Shown: one piece after another, positions 23,155 through 35,269 of the stretch
Layout of the letters: each line of letters starts with the position of its first letter
Numbering within the stretch: position 1 is the first letter of the stretch
Source of the DNA: Manis javanica
Taxonomy: Eukaryota; Chordata; Mammalia; Pholidota; Manidae
Length of the DNA stretch: 64,000 bases
NCBI RefSeq assembly: GCF_040802235.1
Contig: NC_133157.1
Location: forward strand, 21,965,501-22,029,500
Direction of reading: 5' to 3'
The notes under the pieces: model-generated
What the model was told of the DNA's origin: nothing
Database searches by the model: none
Seen by the model: only the letters and a program-made list of their open reading frames with translations
Program-made: the position numbers and the translations under genes

Positions 23155-23498
23155 CTGATACGGTCTGAATGTTTGCTTCCCCCACCCCCACCCCCGCCCC
23201 AGATTCATCTGTTGAAATACTAACTCCAAAGGTAATGGTTTTGGGAGGTGATTAGGTCCTGAGGGAGGGTAGAGCCCTCATGTAAGGGGGTGGTGCTCTT
23301 ATAAAAGAAACCCCACAGAGCTCCCCAGGCCCCTCCACCACGTGAGGATGGAAGAGGCCTGCAACTCAGAAGAAGGCCCTCATCAGACCATGTCTGCCTC
23401 CTGATCTGTACTTCTGCCTCCAAAAGTAAGAGAAATACATTTCTGTTTTTCATAAGCTACCTGGTCTATGGTATTTTCATAGCAGTCCAGACTGAGAT
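23155..23498 (+). mobile_element. MaLR-like LTR element
   Basis: It begins 'tgatacggtctgaatgtttg' and proceeds through 'gggaggtgattaggtcctga', 'agccctcatgtaag' and 'ataaaagaaaccccacagag'. It ends 'atagcagtccagactgagat'. The flanks show AACCA at 23150-23154 and 23499-23503, a 5-bp duplication compatible with MaLR insertion. The assignment to MST/MLT-type LTRs is by resemblance. Confidence 0.55.
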
Positions 23499-23739
23499 AA
23501 CCATATACCATATCTAAATTTGGTTCTAAATCTCCCTTATTTATGAGTAAGTTTCATCATATTTTGAGCCAGAGCAAGCAAAGAGAACTGTTTCGAATAG
23601 CAGAGGAAATAACTGTACCTTCTACATGTAGAGGTGTTTATTAAGGGCTTTCAGATAAATCTTTCCTGTCCACAGAGAGTGAATCAGCCTCGGGACAGTT
23701 TCAGATCGACTGAAACAGAGCTAGAGAACACTAAATGGG

Positions 23740-24235
23740 ACAATGAAACTTCTTAGGAGCATCACTGCTTTCAGAATGAAGACTCCAATCCTTAACACGG
23801 CTACAGAGCCATGCGTGATCTTACCCCAACCTGCTTCTCTTCCTTCATCTCCTGACACTCCGCCTCCACACCCCACCCTCCCACACACACTCTGCAGCCG
23901 CTCTGGCTTCTTTTCAGTCAGGGAAAGTGCTAGCCTTTCGCATGCTGTTTCCTCTTTCTGGAGCGCTCTTCCCTCCAACCTGTTTGCCTATTCACCTTTA
24001 GCTCAAAGGAGTCTCCCAGGAAGCCTTCTCGGATTTCCCAGATTACAGAAGGGGCCACATGCTACATTTGAGTATCACTAGATAGTTCTCCTTCCTGTTA
24101 CTGCACGGTTGCAGCTGTACCTTTATTCTTGCTGTTAGGTGATTAAGACCTAGTCCCTTACTAAGTTTTGTGCTCTGTGAGGGTAGCTTCAAGCCCTTGC
24201 TCACCACTGGACCTGTTCCCAGGGGCATCCGAAGA
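23740..24235 (+). mobile_element. L2 LINE 3' region (sense)
   Basis: There is a long L2 match: 'tcttaccccaacctgcttct', 'catgctgtttcctctttctg', 'gagcgctcttccctccaacc', 'aggaagccttctcggatttc', and near the end 'ctctgtgagggtagcttcaa'. The 112-codon frame at 23743-24081 is an L2 by-product. Confidence 0.85.
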
Positions 24236-24314
24236 AACAGTTAGTTCACTAAGTAAATAAGGCTGCAATAACCTTCCTCGATCAGCTGCACGAATACCAA
24301 AAAATAGCAAGGTA

Positions 24315-24475
24315 CAATGGTTAAGTGTTTAGACCCTGTATCAACTGTTACACAGTTCAGGATATGATCCTGGCTCTGCCACTTAATAGCTGTAAGGGGT
24401 TTTGGAAGAGTTAAGTCACATTATTGTGTGTCTACTTTGTCCTCTCTAAAATGGGCATAATAATTCTGTATTTTA
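24315..24475 (+). repeat. MIR SINE
   Basis: 'atggttaagtgtttagaccc', 'tcctggctctgccacttaat', 'agctgtaaggggttttggaa' and 'ctctctaaaatgggcataat' follow the MIR consensus. Confidence 0.85.
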
Positions 24476-25133
24476 TTGATTTTAAAATACACTTGATTGT
24501 AAAACACACCATGTACCATTAAGGAAAAGCAAGTCTAGCAATGAGTCTAGAACACAATATTTTCTTGTCACTGAGGATTTTTCCATACAAAAATGTCCTC
24601 TGTTCCATCAATAAGATAAGCCAAGCAGCACTCCCCAAAGAAGCACTCCACGACACATGCCCCTCCTGCTCCCAGCCTACCTTGGACACATTCTTCCATG
24701 CCCCTGCACTCATTTCTGCAAGATTATTTGACCAGCAGGTGTCAACAGAAAGTTTCAGGCAAAATCCAGGAAGATAAAAACAACAAGTAAAGCATACAGT
24801 ATGAACAATGCTCATAAATGAATGGAAATACTGAAAACATGAACAGCCATGCCCAAGTGTGATGTTGTAGACAACATCCCCATCACAACCACCTCCCTGC
24901 TGACAGCACCTATGTGAACCTATGACTTCTATGACACTCTTCGATTTCAGAGATGTTAAGATGCGAAAATTGGTGCATTGGTAAATTTTTGTTATTTCTT
25001 GCATTCTGTGTTGCTTTTATTTTATGAAAAAGCTAATTTCAAATCTGCATGAAACTAAGCTGAATACAAAGTCTAAGTGAAAGAGGCCTGGTGGTTTTGT
25101 TTACAAAAACATATGGCCACTATCATTTGGCCT

Positions 25134-25780
25134 TTATGATTTCAGGAAGGGCACTTCAGATGGCTTCATTTTGCATGTTTCAGAGCCAAGAACAGACTTT
25201 AGCACCCACCATCAGATGTTATTCAGCCACCAGAGTATCAGGTGCCTTCAGCAGGTCATTCTTTAGTTAAGAAATTACTTCACAAAGTCTCCATCCCCTG
25301 GCTTTGGCTTAGGCCTTATATTTTCAGCATCATCTCCAGTAATAGTTATGGTCTCAATGTGTGCACACAGTTTGAACAAGACTGGATCCATAAATATAGC
25401 TGGAGAACGTTCAGCAACATCACTTTTATAACCAGTCTCTTCCTTAAGCTCCCAAGGAACAGCTGCTTCTGGGCCTTCTCTGTCATCTGTGACACCTGTG
25501 GGGACATCTAAGCAGTAGCCTCACACCGCTGGTTGGAGCTGCTTCACCAGAATGCTCTACTCAGCAGGAAGGATTCTCTGCAGCGCTGGGTAACAGCCAC
25601 ACTGTCAGTCGACTGTCCATTCTTGCTTATATGCATCATTTCCCAAGTTCTTGTTTTACCAGTAAGATCTTTGTGAGTTGTTTTTTCAACCTTGACCCAT
25701 TTTCCTTCTGATATGAACTCCGCTGATGTAATAGACTGCTTGATGTTTTGAAAAGAATCCCTTGGTTCTTGGTTTTCCAT
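25134..25780 (-). pseudogene. NUDT5P: NUDT5 processed pseudogene
   Basis: NUDT5 is the cytosolic/nuclear ADP-sugar pyrophosphatase (Nudix hydrolase). Read on the minus strand, this intronless copy starts at ATG 25778-25780 with [20 protein letters not shown], like the NUDT5 N-terminus. It then gives [13 protein letters not shown] and TGKTRTWE. After frame changes it gives [20 protein letters not shown] (the Nudix box region), [17 protein letters not shown], and finally EVPFLKS with TAA at 25134-25136. The span, 647 bp, is close to the 660 bp of a 219-aa NUDT5. Frameshifts and in-frame stops are present, part of the middle (between about codons 60 and 95) is lost, and an early Nudix-region Arg/Glu pattern has changed. 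No protein can result. AATAAA on the minus strand near 25016-25022 may mark the end of a short 3'UTR. The A-tail has decayed. Confidence 0.9.
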
Positions 25781-25789
25781 TTTCAAACT

Positions 25790-26230
25790 AGTGAGTCATG
25801 ACAGTCCTCAGGCAAGTTCACATCCAAGGTGTGGGACAGCAGGAAGGGAATGATTTTGGGACAGGGGATGAAGAAGAAAGGAGGCGTCCAGGACAGCAGT
25901 GTCAGGAGCTGGGGCACCAGCTCTTAGGCGGTTGTGCGGATTCAGCATGTCAGGATGTATGAAGTGCATGGGTTATTCCTGTGAAGTCCTGGACATGCAA
26001 TGATGATGCATCATTATCTCTGGGCAAATGGTATCGCCTCTGCCAGGCAGTCTTTAGCCACAGTGCACCTCTGAAGGAACAGGCCAGTTGATACCAGACT
26101 CAGCACAGTCCTCAGGTGAGCTCATTACAGTAACGAAAACAATCGGGCTGGGAGAAGTTCAGGCTTTTCCAATTGTGCAGCAGTGGCATTGCACACACAC
26201 AGCACCAGCAGCAAGAGGTGAGGATTTTCA
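25790..26230. other. Intergenic sequence; may include 5'UTR of the NUDT5 retrocopy
   Basis: The first ~60 bp could be retrocopy 5'UTR. The rest is unassigned. Confidence 0.4.
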
Positions 26231-26234
26231 CTTG

Positions 26235-26318
26235 CCTGTTCACCACCGTAATCCCAGTGCCCAGGACAGTGCTTGGCACTAAGCAGGTATTCAATACATT
26301 TAGTTGAACGAATGGGTG
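26235..26318 (+). repeat. L2 3' tail (sense)
   Basis: 'taatcccagtgcccaggaca', 'gtgcttggcactaagcaggt' and 'attcaatacatttagttgaa' plus cgaatg match the L2 3' terminus. Confidence 0.75.
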
Positions 26319-26479
26319 GATAACACCATAGATATTTACTAGAGGTAATTAATAGTGGCGATATTAGAGAATTCACACCATGGGAGACATGACTCAGGAT
26401 TGAGTCAAATGTAAAAAAAAAGCTTTATTCCTGGAGCTTCCCATTTTCTATAGCATCCTTTAAAATATCCCAGTTTTAT

Positions 26480-26690
26480 GGGGCACTTTTAATGGAAATA
26501 AACTTAATAAGCTGAAGTTATATAATTAATTATATTCAGCTTCATTGTAATTACTTATTGACCTATGGGTGCTCACGGAGCACCTGGCAACAGTGGGGGG
26601 GGAAAAAAAACAGTAGCAGGTGTTTGGACTTAGTTCGTGCTTGCTAATTAATTAGATGAGGATTTTTTTTTTTCCTGGAAAGCCTAAGCA
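26480..26690. promoter_or_regulatory. AT-rich, TAATTA-rich possible conserved element
   Basis: TAATTA/ATTAAT homeodomain-like cores recur here (TATAATTAATTATA near 26521, GTAATTAC near 26548, CTAATTAATTAG near 26643). 'aagctgaa' and 'ttcagctt' bracket the first core as an inverted repeat. No repeat family fits. A regulatory role is only a suggestion. Confidence 0.25.
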
Positions 26691-26879
26691 GGTTTCATTT
26701 GGCTCAAAAACTGAAAGCTGGAACTCAGGGGCTTCAGCCAACTCTGTTTATCTTTCTTTCTTCTGGATTGGAAGACTTTTATCAAGATGCTTTTGCATAC
26801 AAGTAATCTTATTCATTAGAAGTTGATTTTATAGTTTAAGTCTCGGCATTCTGATGATGCCAGGTTTTTCACTGTAGCT

Positions 26880-27070
26880 AAGAGCATGGATTGGAGTCAG
26901 ACTGTTTGGTTTGAATAGTTTGAATCACAGCTCTGTCATTTACTAGCTGTGTGGTCTTGAGCATGTTACTTAACCTTTCTGTGCTCTAGTTTCAAAATCA
27001 GTAAAATAGGGATAAGTATAGTATTTATATCACTAGATGATAAGGACAAGTAAGCAAACAATAAATGCTA
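26880..27070 (+). repeat. MIR SINE
   Basis: This is one of the clearest MIR copies: 'gctaagagcatggattggag', 'tcagactgtttggtttgaat', 'actagctgtgtggtcttgag', 'catgttacttaacctttctg' and 'aaaatcagtaaaatagggat'. Confidence 0.92.
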
Positions 27071-27074
27071 CATT

Positions 27075-28005
27075 CATGGCTTTTAAAATAAATCTTAAAT
27101 ATACATTTTAACTTCCAATAAGTCCCAATAACATTTTTGCTAATTGACTCTATGATAATTTAGGCACATGGTAGAAGTTATTAATAACAGGTTTATATCA
27201 GGCTTATATTCACAGATGCCTAGTAAAAATTCAGTATGTAACTCCTAAGTAAAGGCTTGGTTCAAAGATTGTTTTGGTGGTGAGCGTGGCTAAGGTTTTC
27301 AGCAGCAAAGCTACTGGGGGGCCCTAGAATCAAGCTTCAGAAAGGACGGGAATCAGTCATGTCCAGGGACCTCAGGAGCAGGGACCCAGGGAGAGTCCCT
27401 GTAGGAATGACTCCTGTGATTTTCCCTCCTGTATTACTCCCCTAGCAAGCTGAGTTCTTACGGAGAGTCTGATTAGCCTCAAGTCCACACACACCCTTAG
27501 GCCTTGTGGTAGGGAACATCTGTGGTCCCTGAAAGGTTGTTGCCGACAGGATTACAAGGAATGGAGGAGAGAGGGCTCTGCAAAGGTAAAACAGGGTGTT
27601 ATTAAAGGCGGGGGCATTGCTGGGCAGGCCGAAGCAACAGCTGTCCACGTCATGAAGAAAGGAGGACAGAGGGTAATGTTTTCTAAAATACTGTTTATGT
27701 TTATACTGCAGGCCTTTCCAGGAATTTAAACGTTTCTCTCCTCAGAGGCTACTCCCTGAGAGGCTGGCTCATCCTCAGGGCACTCACGCAAAAAGAGCAA
27801 GAATCTGGCAATAATCATAAACCGCTTCTTTCCCTGGCCTAATAAAGCAGATCTCTAGTTTGTATTGCATTAATTTAAATACTAATTTTTGGCCTCACAA
27901 TTTCATAATAGCAATAATTGCTAGCTCAATCAAAATTCATTATCCTAACTTTCAGAATGCAACAAAAGATAAGCTTACAAAAGTGGCTCATATTCATGAA
28001 TCCTT
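27075..28005. other. Intergenic sequence, nothing identified
   Basis: An AT-rich unique-looking stretch at 27840-27960 contains TTAATT and TAATTG cores. I see no gene. Confidence 0.5.
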
Positions 28006-28009
28006 TTTT

Positions 28010-28500
28010 CAGTCGGGTTGTTTTTGGCTCTAAGTACCAGAACACCCAACTTGAAGTTGCTTAAGCCAAACAAAAATATTGATGCACATAACTGAGTGTC
28101 CAGATGTGAAACAGGCATGGGGAGATTTAATCCAGAGGTTTCAGCTCGACTTTGCCACAATCACCATGCTGCTTTGGGCCCTTGTTTTCTTTATCTTAGG
28201 CTGGAAGTGAAATGGTGCAGGATTTCCAGGCCTCACAAGTACCCAACACAGTAACTGGAGGAAGATGAGATCATTTTTTAATACAAGTCTCAGGAATAAG
28301 GTAACTTTCTCTAGAATCTTCTAGAGAACTTCCTTCTCATCTGCTCAGCCCAGTTTGGATCATGTGCCTAATCCTGAAATATCCCTCATGGCCATGGGGG
28401 TGCCATCTGCAACTGGTTTAGATCTGGGTTCTTGAGCCAGTTGCTGGCTAAGAGAATTACATTATCATGCCTGACCCACAACCCATAGGCCACTAGACAA
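28010..28500 (+). repeat. Ancient interspersed repeat, family not assigned
   Basis: 'ggctctaagtaccagaacac', 'cttaagccaaacaaaaatat', 'ttggatcatgtgcctaatcc' and 'atggccatgggggtgccatc' resemble a common mammalian repeat I know by sequence but cannot name. Confidence 0.4.
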
Positions 28501-28844
28501 GGAGAAAGAAGGGAATGTGTGCTAAAAGGAATGCAGGGTAAGCATTTCTCTTTTCTCTCCCACAATTCTCACTACTGCACCACTCCTATGTATGAGAAAT
28601 TTAAGAGTTAGTGGAGGACAGAGGCCACTTTCCACTAACAATGGAAACACCACCAGCTTTCTGACCTCCCTTGCAGCTCGAGCAGGGGGCATATAACAGA
28701 GGCTCCCCAGTCACACATAATGATTACAGTCAGTTTCTTTCTGGAACCCATGAGGCAATGACCCAAGAAAATCCATTTGAATGGTGTGGTAGCTGGTGTC
28801 CAGGGACAGCAGTGGTAATAGCAGGGGTACATCCAGTATACGGT

Positions 28845-29035
28845 TGCCAGGTTGAGCAAGTGGAAGTACAGTTAAATTTGAATTTCTGATAAAAAGCTAA
28901 CAATTCTTAGTGTAATTTTTTAGTATAAGTATATCCCAAATATTGCATGAGATACACTTCTATCAAAAGAAAACTCATGCATAATTAATTTAAAATTCAA
29001 ATTTAACTAGGCAATCTGTATTTGACCCAACAACC
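28845..29035. mobile_element. Palindromic MITE-like DNA element, copy 2
   Basis: The left part 'gttaaatttgaatttctgat' faces the right part 'ttaaaattcaaatttaacta'. 'tagtataagtatatcccaaa' and 'atgagatacacttctatcaa' form inner arms. The ends are 'acggttgccaggtt' and 'cccaacaaccct'. It is the same family as 19590-19735 but more complete, so the full-length fold-back structure is visible. Confidence 0.7.
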
Positions 29036-29039
29036 CTAT

Positions 29040-31775
29040 CAATGGCATCGTTTCCAGTGGCAGTGGCAGGATTCCCACCAGCGTGGGTCTGTGGCTTGTG
29101 TTTGGCTGTGGTCCAGGCTGCTACTTCCCTCCCTTGCTCCTACTCAGTTTCCATGCCACGTTCTGCCTCATTACCAGAAATTCTGTGAAAGCATATTATA
29201 CAATGTAAGCTTCAGTTGCTTGCAACTCTGAGCCTTAACATTTGCTACAAAAATGTGAACCTGTCCTTTAGCACTGATATCAGTAAGAAACACACAGAGG
29301 AAAAGGATCACTTTTAAATCACAAGTAGCATGGAATTGCCTTCTAAAGTCTGGGCCCTAGAGAACAGAATTTTTTTATAAGCTTCGGCTTTTTCAGTGGC
29401 TTCATTTCACACAATGCCTCCTGCTTCAACTAACCTAAGTGTAAAATGTAAACAATTCTGGAATATTAGATGACTTAAAAATTAAGGATCATAAAATTTG
29501 GGTGTAGACAAAACCTTTCCCACACTAGTATTCTTCCTTTCCTTTATCTTATCCTGGCCAATAAAACTAAATATAAATTTCTCATATAAATAATCTCATT
29601 ATTATTAAATTTAACAATATGAATACATTAAAAACCTGTAGCATAAAAGCATTAATACTTATTGGCTCCTGATTTACATTGTATTCCTATTAACCTTCTT
29701 ACTTTCCCAAAACAGTATGTCTTCATGGTTTGAATTCCCTTTGGATCAGGGGCTGATGCTGACTCACTGGTTGCCATTGGGTAGCATAATGAAATGACTC
29801 AATTACACTAATGATTATAGACCAGAAACACTACATTTCTTTTCTTGTCTAGATCATGAAAGAAGTATCTTGGTTCTAGAGTGTGGAGTTTGCTGCCTTG
29901 CACGCACACCAGGAATGAGTGGGTCTGTTGGGCTCCTGGTTTATTAAGTGATAATAAAGGCTGTTTGCTGAGGTTGAATGTGGTGCCTGTAAGCTGGACA
30001 CAGCCTCTCTGACCTCTCCCAGTTTCATTTCCTCATAGCTGGTGCTGCTGGCATGGCTCTGGAAGCCAAATCGGAAGATTCTCTTAACAATTTCAAACAG
30101 GAATGCTACTAAAATAAAAGGGGGCAGATTTTTGTTCTATCCCTTTTCTTATATCCCGATTTCTGCATAGAAAAGTATTGTCCCCAAACTGTGTGCCATC
30201 TGAGAGGGACAGTAAAACTAAAGTCTGCCATCCTGCTAAAGAAGCCAGTGGGATCCCTGAAGTCTCCCTTTACAGGATCCTATGTCTCACCATTCCAGCC
30301 TGGCCAGAGCTGGCGAGCATGTGACCTCAGCCTGCTCTACTCTGTGGCTCTATTGACTGGTCTTCTCCATCACAGCCAGTGGGACTGGGACTCCTGGGAA
30401 AAGAACATTTTTGCTCTGTCACTGGATTTGAAGTGATAGGAAGTTCGGTTTGGAACTGCAGCAACTAAACTGCTGCCATAGTGAAGAGGCTTGTCGGAAA
30501 CCAGGGCAGCTCAGAGGATGAGAACCCAGAGAGGAACTAGGTTCTGGTGACATTACCTGGCCTTCACCATGCCCTGACTGACGCCACACCATCCCCTGGA
30601 ATTGCCAGATTCTCTTTTCCAGGTCAGTATGGTTCCTGTCACCAGGAACAGAGTTCTACCTGCTGTAACTGGCTTTTCCCCTACATGCAAGTGTGAGACT
30701 GTCCTGAAGAAAGAAGAGTCCCAGCCGGACTAGGACTGAGGCCTTTGACTTGTGGATCATGACTAGGCGGAATCTTATCTGGGGTCTCCTGCCTATACAC
30801 TCTGTAATGTCAGGCAAATCACCTCACAATGGCGCCTCTGTCTCCTCCCCTGTCAAAGAAATATTCCTATTTGCCCTAGAGACTCACATGGCCATTGTGG
30901 GGAGCGCAAAATAGGAGGAACCAATACAGAAAAGCACTTGTTACAGTATTATTATAACATAGTAGTAGTATATTTGCTTTCCAAGGAGTCTGGGAAGCCT
31001 TACCAAAACAAGCAACTCTGGAATCACACTTTTTTTTGTTTTTTCTGAAGAGTGTGATTTGTTCCAAAATCTGAAAGCTGACAAGACAAATTGCCTTTTA
31101 ATTCAGCCACCTTGCAGTTCATTTTTGGCTTAAGTGTTTGGTGGTCAAATCACATTTTCTAGTAAGAGCCCATGGTTTGTTTTTAGGTAGGAATGTTTAA
31201 AAGTTAGCTATCATTGTATCGGTTTGAGGTCTATGAATAATTTTTATAATACTGTTCAATATGTCTTATTTCACAAAACCCTGCCCTCAACTCAGGATTG
31301 AATGGAATTGACCTACTGGTTTGTTTTTTTGGGGGAAGTGCTAGATTCAGATATCAGATTTCTCCAAACCAATAATTTTCTAAATGTGTTTCCTGAGAAA
31401 GTGAATATGAGTATCACTGCAATAAATTTTCTGTAAATTGCAAAAGTGATAAATCAAAGGGGAGAAAAAGCTCAGACTCTCTACAATTGTTTAAGAATTG
31501 TGTTAACACAGAAACTGATACCACAAAACATGCCATTTTATTATTAGACAAAGTATTCACTAGTTTCTGCAATCATCAAGAAATAAAACAGGGGCCTGAA
31601 ATAAGTAGAAACGAAACACATATGCGTCAGTCCTTGTATTTCTCCAAAGAACTGTTGACTCCCCAGAAAGCTTGATTAGAGCTGTATATCTGTCTGTTTT
31701 CTAACCCAACATTTTCAGGAATAATGCTAACATTTTGCTTTTTGACGGCCTGGTTCCTGTGTCTTCTTTCCTGTT
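29040..31775. other. Intergenic sequence, no gene seen
   Basis: There are short frames only (the longest about 80 codons, at 30191-30436). A weak MIR-like segment lies near 30790-30860. Nothing else is supported. Confidence 0.5.
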
Positions 31776-31779
31776 GATT

Positions 31780-32230
31780 CCATTCATGAAAGGGGACTGA
31801 GGTGTGACCAGATACCTCCTCTAAGCCCTCTAAGTGGGAACGTGCTTGAGAAAGGACCAAGGGAAGCATGGTGTGTCTGGAGATAGAGTGATTGAGAGCC
31901 AAAGAGGCATGAGATGAGGCTGTGGCATGGAGGAGGACCAGATCATGCATGAACTTGAGGCCATGGTCAGGACTTTCATTTTATTTCAGAGAACAATGGA
32001 AGGATTGCTGGAGAGTTTCGAGTAAAGGAATGACGTGCTCCGGTTTACATATAGCTGTGTGAAGAATGGGATTACAGGGGAGAAAACAAGGGAGAAGGGA
32101 GATGAGTTATGAGCATAGACCTGGTCCAGGTGAGAGGAGAAATGGCTCTGAACCAGGGCGGTTGCCATAGAAGTAGAAATGAAGAAACTCCAAGTGTATT
32201 TTGAAGTAAAGATACCCTTTGTGAGCAAAA
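31780..32230 (-). mobile_element. Antisense L2 remnant
   Basis: 'gaccagatcatgcatgaact', 'tgaggccatggtcaggactt', 'ggaatgacgtgctccggttt' and 'gacctggtccaggtgagagg' are complements of L2 sequence in the right order. The + reading is purine-rich, as usual for antisense L2. Confidence 0.7.
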
Positions 32231-32234
32231 CAGA

Positions 32235-33025
32235 GATGACCTCGTATCTGGTAAAAGTAACTTACAATAATACATTTTTAAATGTTGTTGTCTCTCCAAT
32301 TCCCCTTTGCTGATAAAGAGTCTAATTAAAGGACTAACCTTGTTTCCCTGAGAAGAGGGTCATGATAAAAAAACAAGGTAAAGGCCAACATAATGTAAAA
32401 ACCCAACTGCTAATGTACTTACAGCTTGGCTTCTGACACCTGGACCGTGCACTCAAAGTGGACAACATCAGAAATAATTCTGAATGTACTGGATGGACCA
32501 CTTAATTACTTCTTTGTAGTCAAGTGATTTCTAAATTAGACATTCTGGACAATCATGCATTTCAATCAAATTCTTACTTTGTTTAGTGTCTTAAGAATCC
32601 AAAGTAGTTGGATCCTTTCTGTGGGATTGGTGTCCTTCCCTTAAAGGTTACTTAGTTGTAAGAATAATGGTGCAGAGTTGTATTGGTAATAGATCATGCC
32701 ACTGAATGATCCGGCACACAAACGTTCATGTAGGTAAGGAGCAGCTAATCAAAAATATGTTCTTTCTGATTGATCAGTGATTATAGATAAGCAAGTTGTC
32801 CTCCTGACAAGTCTTGGTTCTTGACCAGTAATGCATGGCAATGGGCAAAGATATTATACCCACATTAATTCACATCTTTTGGAAAGATAAGGTTTCCCAA
32901 GTATGATTACAGAAACTGGCTTCTGTGAAAGGGGCTTTTATTTCTTTTTCTTTTTTAAAAATAATTTTGCAGAGCACTCTTATTTATATTTGATGATTTG
33001 GTGAAGGCAGAATACATTTCTTTGT
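32235..33025. other. Intergenic sequence, nothing identified
   Basis: AT-rich, with no recognised feature. Confidence 0.5.
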
Positions 33026-33029
33026 TCCA

Positions 33030-34900
33030 TTTTTGATTTATGGTTCAGTGGTTTTCAGTATATTCATAAAGTTGTACAATCTTCATCATTATCCATACCC
33101 ATTAGTAGTCATTCCCCCTTCTACCTTAGCTCCTGGAAACTACTAATGACCTTACTAAATATATGGATTTGCTCTTTTGGACATTTTGGGTAAATCATAC
33201 AATATGTAGCCTTTTGTGTCTGGCTTTCACTTAGCATGTTTTCAAGGTTCATCTATGTTGTGTAATATACCATAACTTCATTCCATTGTATGATCAGATA
33301 ATATTCCATTGAATGGATATACCAAATTTTGTTATCTGTTCACCAGTTGATGGACATTTGGGTTGTTTCCACATGTTAGCTATTAAGAATAATGCTGCTA
33401 TGAACATAAGCAAGTTTTTGTGTGTACATATGTTATCAGCTTTGTTTGGTACATACTTAGGAATAGAATTGCTAAATCATATGGTAACTGTATGTTTAAC
33501 TTTTTGAAGAACTGCCTAACTATTTTGCACAGCAGCTCCACCATTTTTCATTCCCACCAGCAGTATATGAGCATACCAATTTCTCCATATCTTCAATAAC
33601 ACTTGCTATTGTTTGTTTTTTAGCCATCTTAGTGGGTGTAAAGTAGTATCTCATTGTGGTTTTGATTTGCATTCCCTAATGATTAATGATGTCTAACATA
33701 TTTTCATGTGCTTACTGGCTATTTGTGTATCTTCTTTGGAGGAATGTCTATTCAAATGCTTTGTCAATTTTTTTAATGAGTTCTTTTTACTGTTGAATTG
33801 TTAGAATTCTATAGGTATTCTAGATACAAGTCCCTTATCAAATATGATTTGCAAATGTTTTCTCCCACTCTACGAGTTGTCTTTTCACTTGCTTGATAGT
33901 GTCCTTGAAGCACAAAGTTTTTTAATTTTGAGGGAGTCCAATTTATCTATTTTTTTATTGTTTTCTTCTGGTGTCGTACCTCAGAAATCACTGCCTAATC
34001 CAAGATCACAGGAACTTATACTTATGTTCCTCCTAAGAATTTTAAAGTTTTATCTTTTACATTTAGGTCTTTGATCCAGTTTGAGTTAATTTTTGTAAAT
34101 GATGTCAGGTATGACTCCAATCTCATTCTTTTGCATGTGGATATCCAATTGTCCCAGTACCATTTGTCAAAGATACTATCCTTTCACCTTTGAATGGTTT
34201 GCATTCTTATTGAAAATCAATTGGCCATCAATTTATGGGTTTATTTCTGGACTCTCAAGTCTATCCTATTGAATCTATATATATATCCTCATGCAAGTAC
34301 CAAACTGTTTTTGAATACTGCAGCTTTGTAGTAAGTTTTGAAATTAGGAAATATGAGTCCTCTAATTTTGTTCTTTTCCAAGATTGTTTTGGCTAGTCTG
34401 TGTCTCTTACATTTACACATAAATTTTAGGATCAGCTAGTCAACTTCAGCAAAAAAAAGCACCTAGGATTTTTATAGGGATTATATTGAACCTATGGTCA
34501 GTTTGGGAAATGTTGACATAATAATATTGTCTTCCAATCCATGAACATGGGATGTCTTCCAGTTATTCAACTCTAATTTCTTTCAATGAGGGTCTGCAAT
34601 TTTCACTGTACAAGTCTTGTACTTTTTATTAAATTTATATATAAATAATTCATTCTTTTTAAATTTTGTATACTGAGCATATATCCTGCATGCTTGCTGA
34701 ACTTACTCATTCTAATATTTTTTATGATATTTAAGATTTTTCTATAGATCAAGAATCTTGTCATCTGCAGATACAGTTTTACTTCTTTTTCAGTCTAGAT
34801 GCATTTTCTTTTTCTTGCCTAATTACTCTGGCTAAATCCTGCTGTACAATGTTGAATAGAAGTGGTGAGAACAATCTTACCTTTAACCTAATTTTATTGT
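33030..34900 (-). mobile_element. Antisense L1, about 1.9 kb
   Basis: On + this reads as L1 complement from the 3'UTR side inwards: 'ttccattgaatggatatacc', 'gttgatggacatttgggttg', 'tttgatttgcattccctaat', 'tccaatttatctattttttt', 'ttgatccagtttgagttaat' and 'tgaatactgcagctttgtag'. It covers the 3' half of ORF2 and the 3' region. Many stops and indels make it inactive. Confidence 0.92.
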
Positions 34901-34904
34901 ATGA

Positions 34905-35265
34905 AGATTCTTACCCTACCTTTCTAAGCTGTGGATGGAGCAGACTATCCCAAGGTAGTCTATCAGATTCTACTTACTTGTATTTTTCCCTCAGTGATTC
35001 TCCAAGTCTCTGAATTTATGGTAAGTATGGTAGGTCACCCAATTAGATTGTATATTTGAACATTTTATATCCTATATGAAGGCTACAACAACTATTAAAG
35101 AAATATCTACTTTTGCATGCATTGTCTCTTTCAATTAGCTACACTTACAACTTACGTGGCCAAAATTAGAGCACTGACTAAATGTTTCAATTTATCCCAT
35201 CTTTGTTGCCTTGTAAATGTATTTTAATATCTTAGGGATGGCTTTTGTGCCTAGAAAGGATTATG
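34905..35265. other. Spacer between two antisense L1 fragments
   Basis: No feature is identified. It may be strongly diverged L1. Confidence 0.4.
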
Positions 35266-35269
35266 CTTT

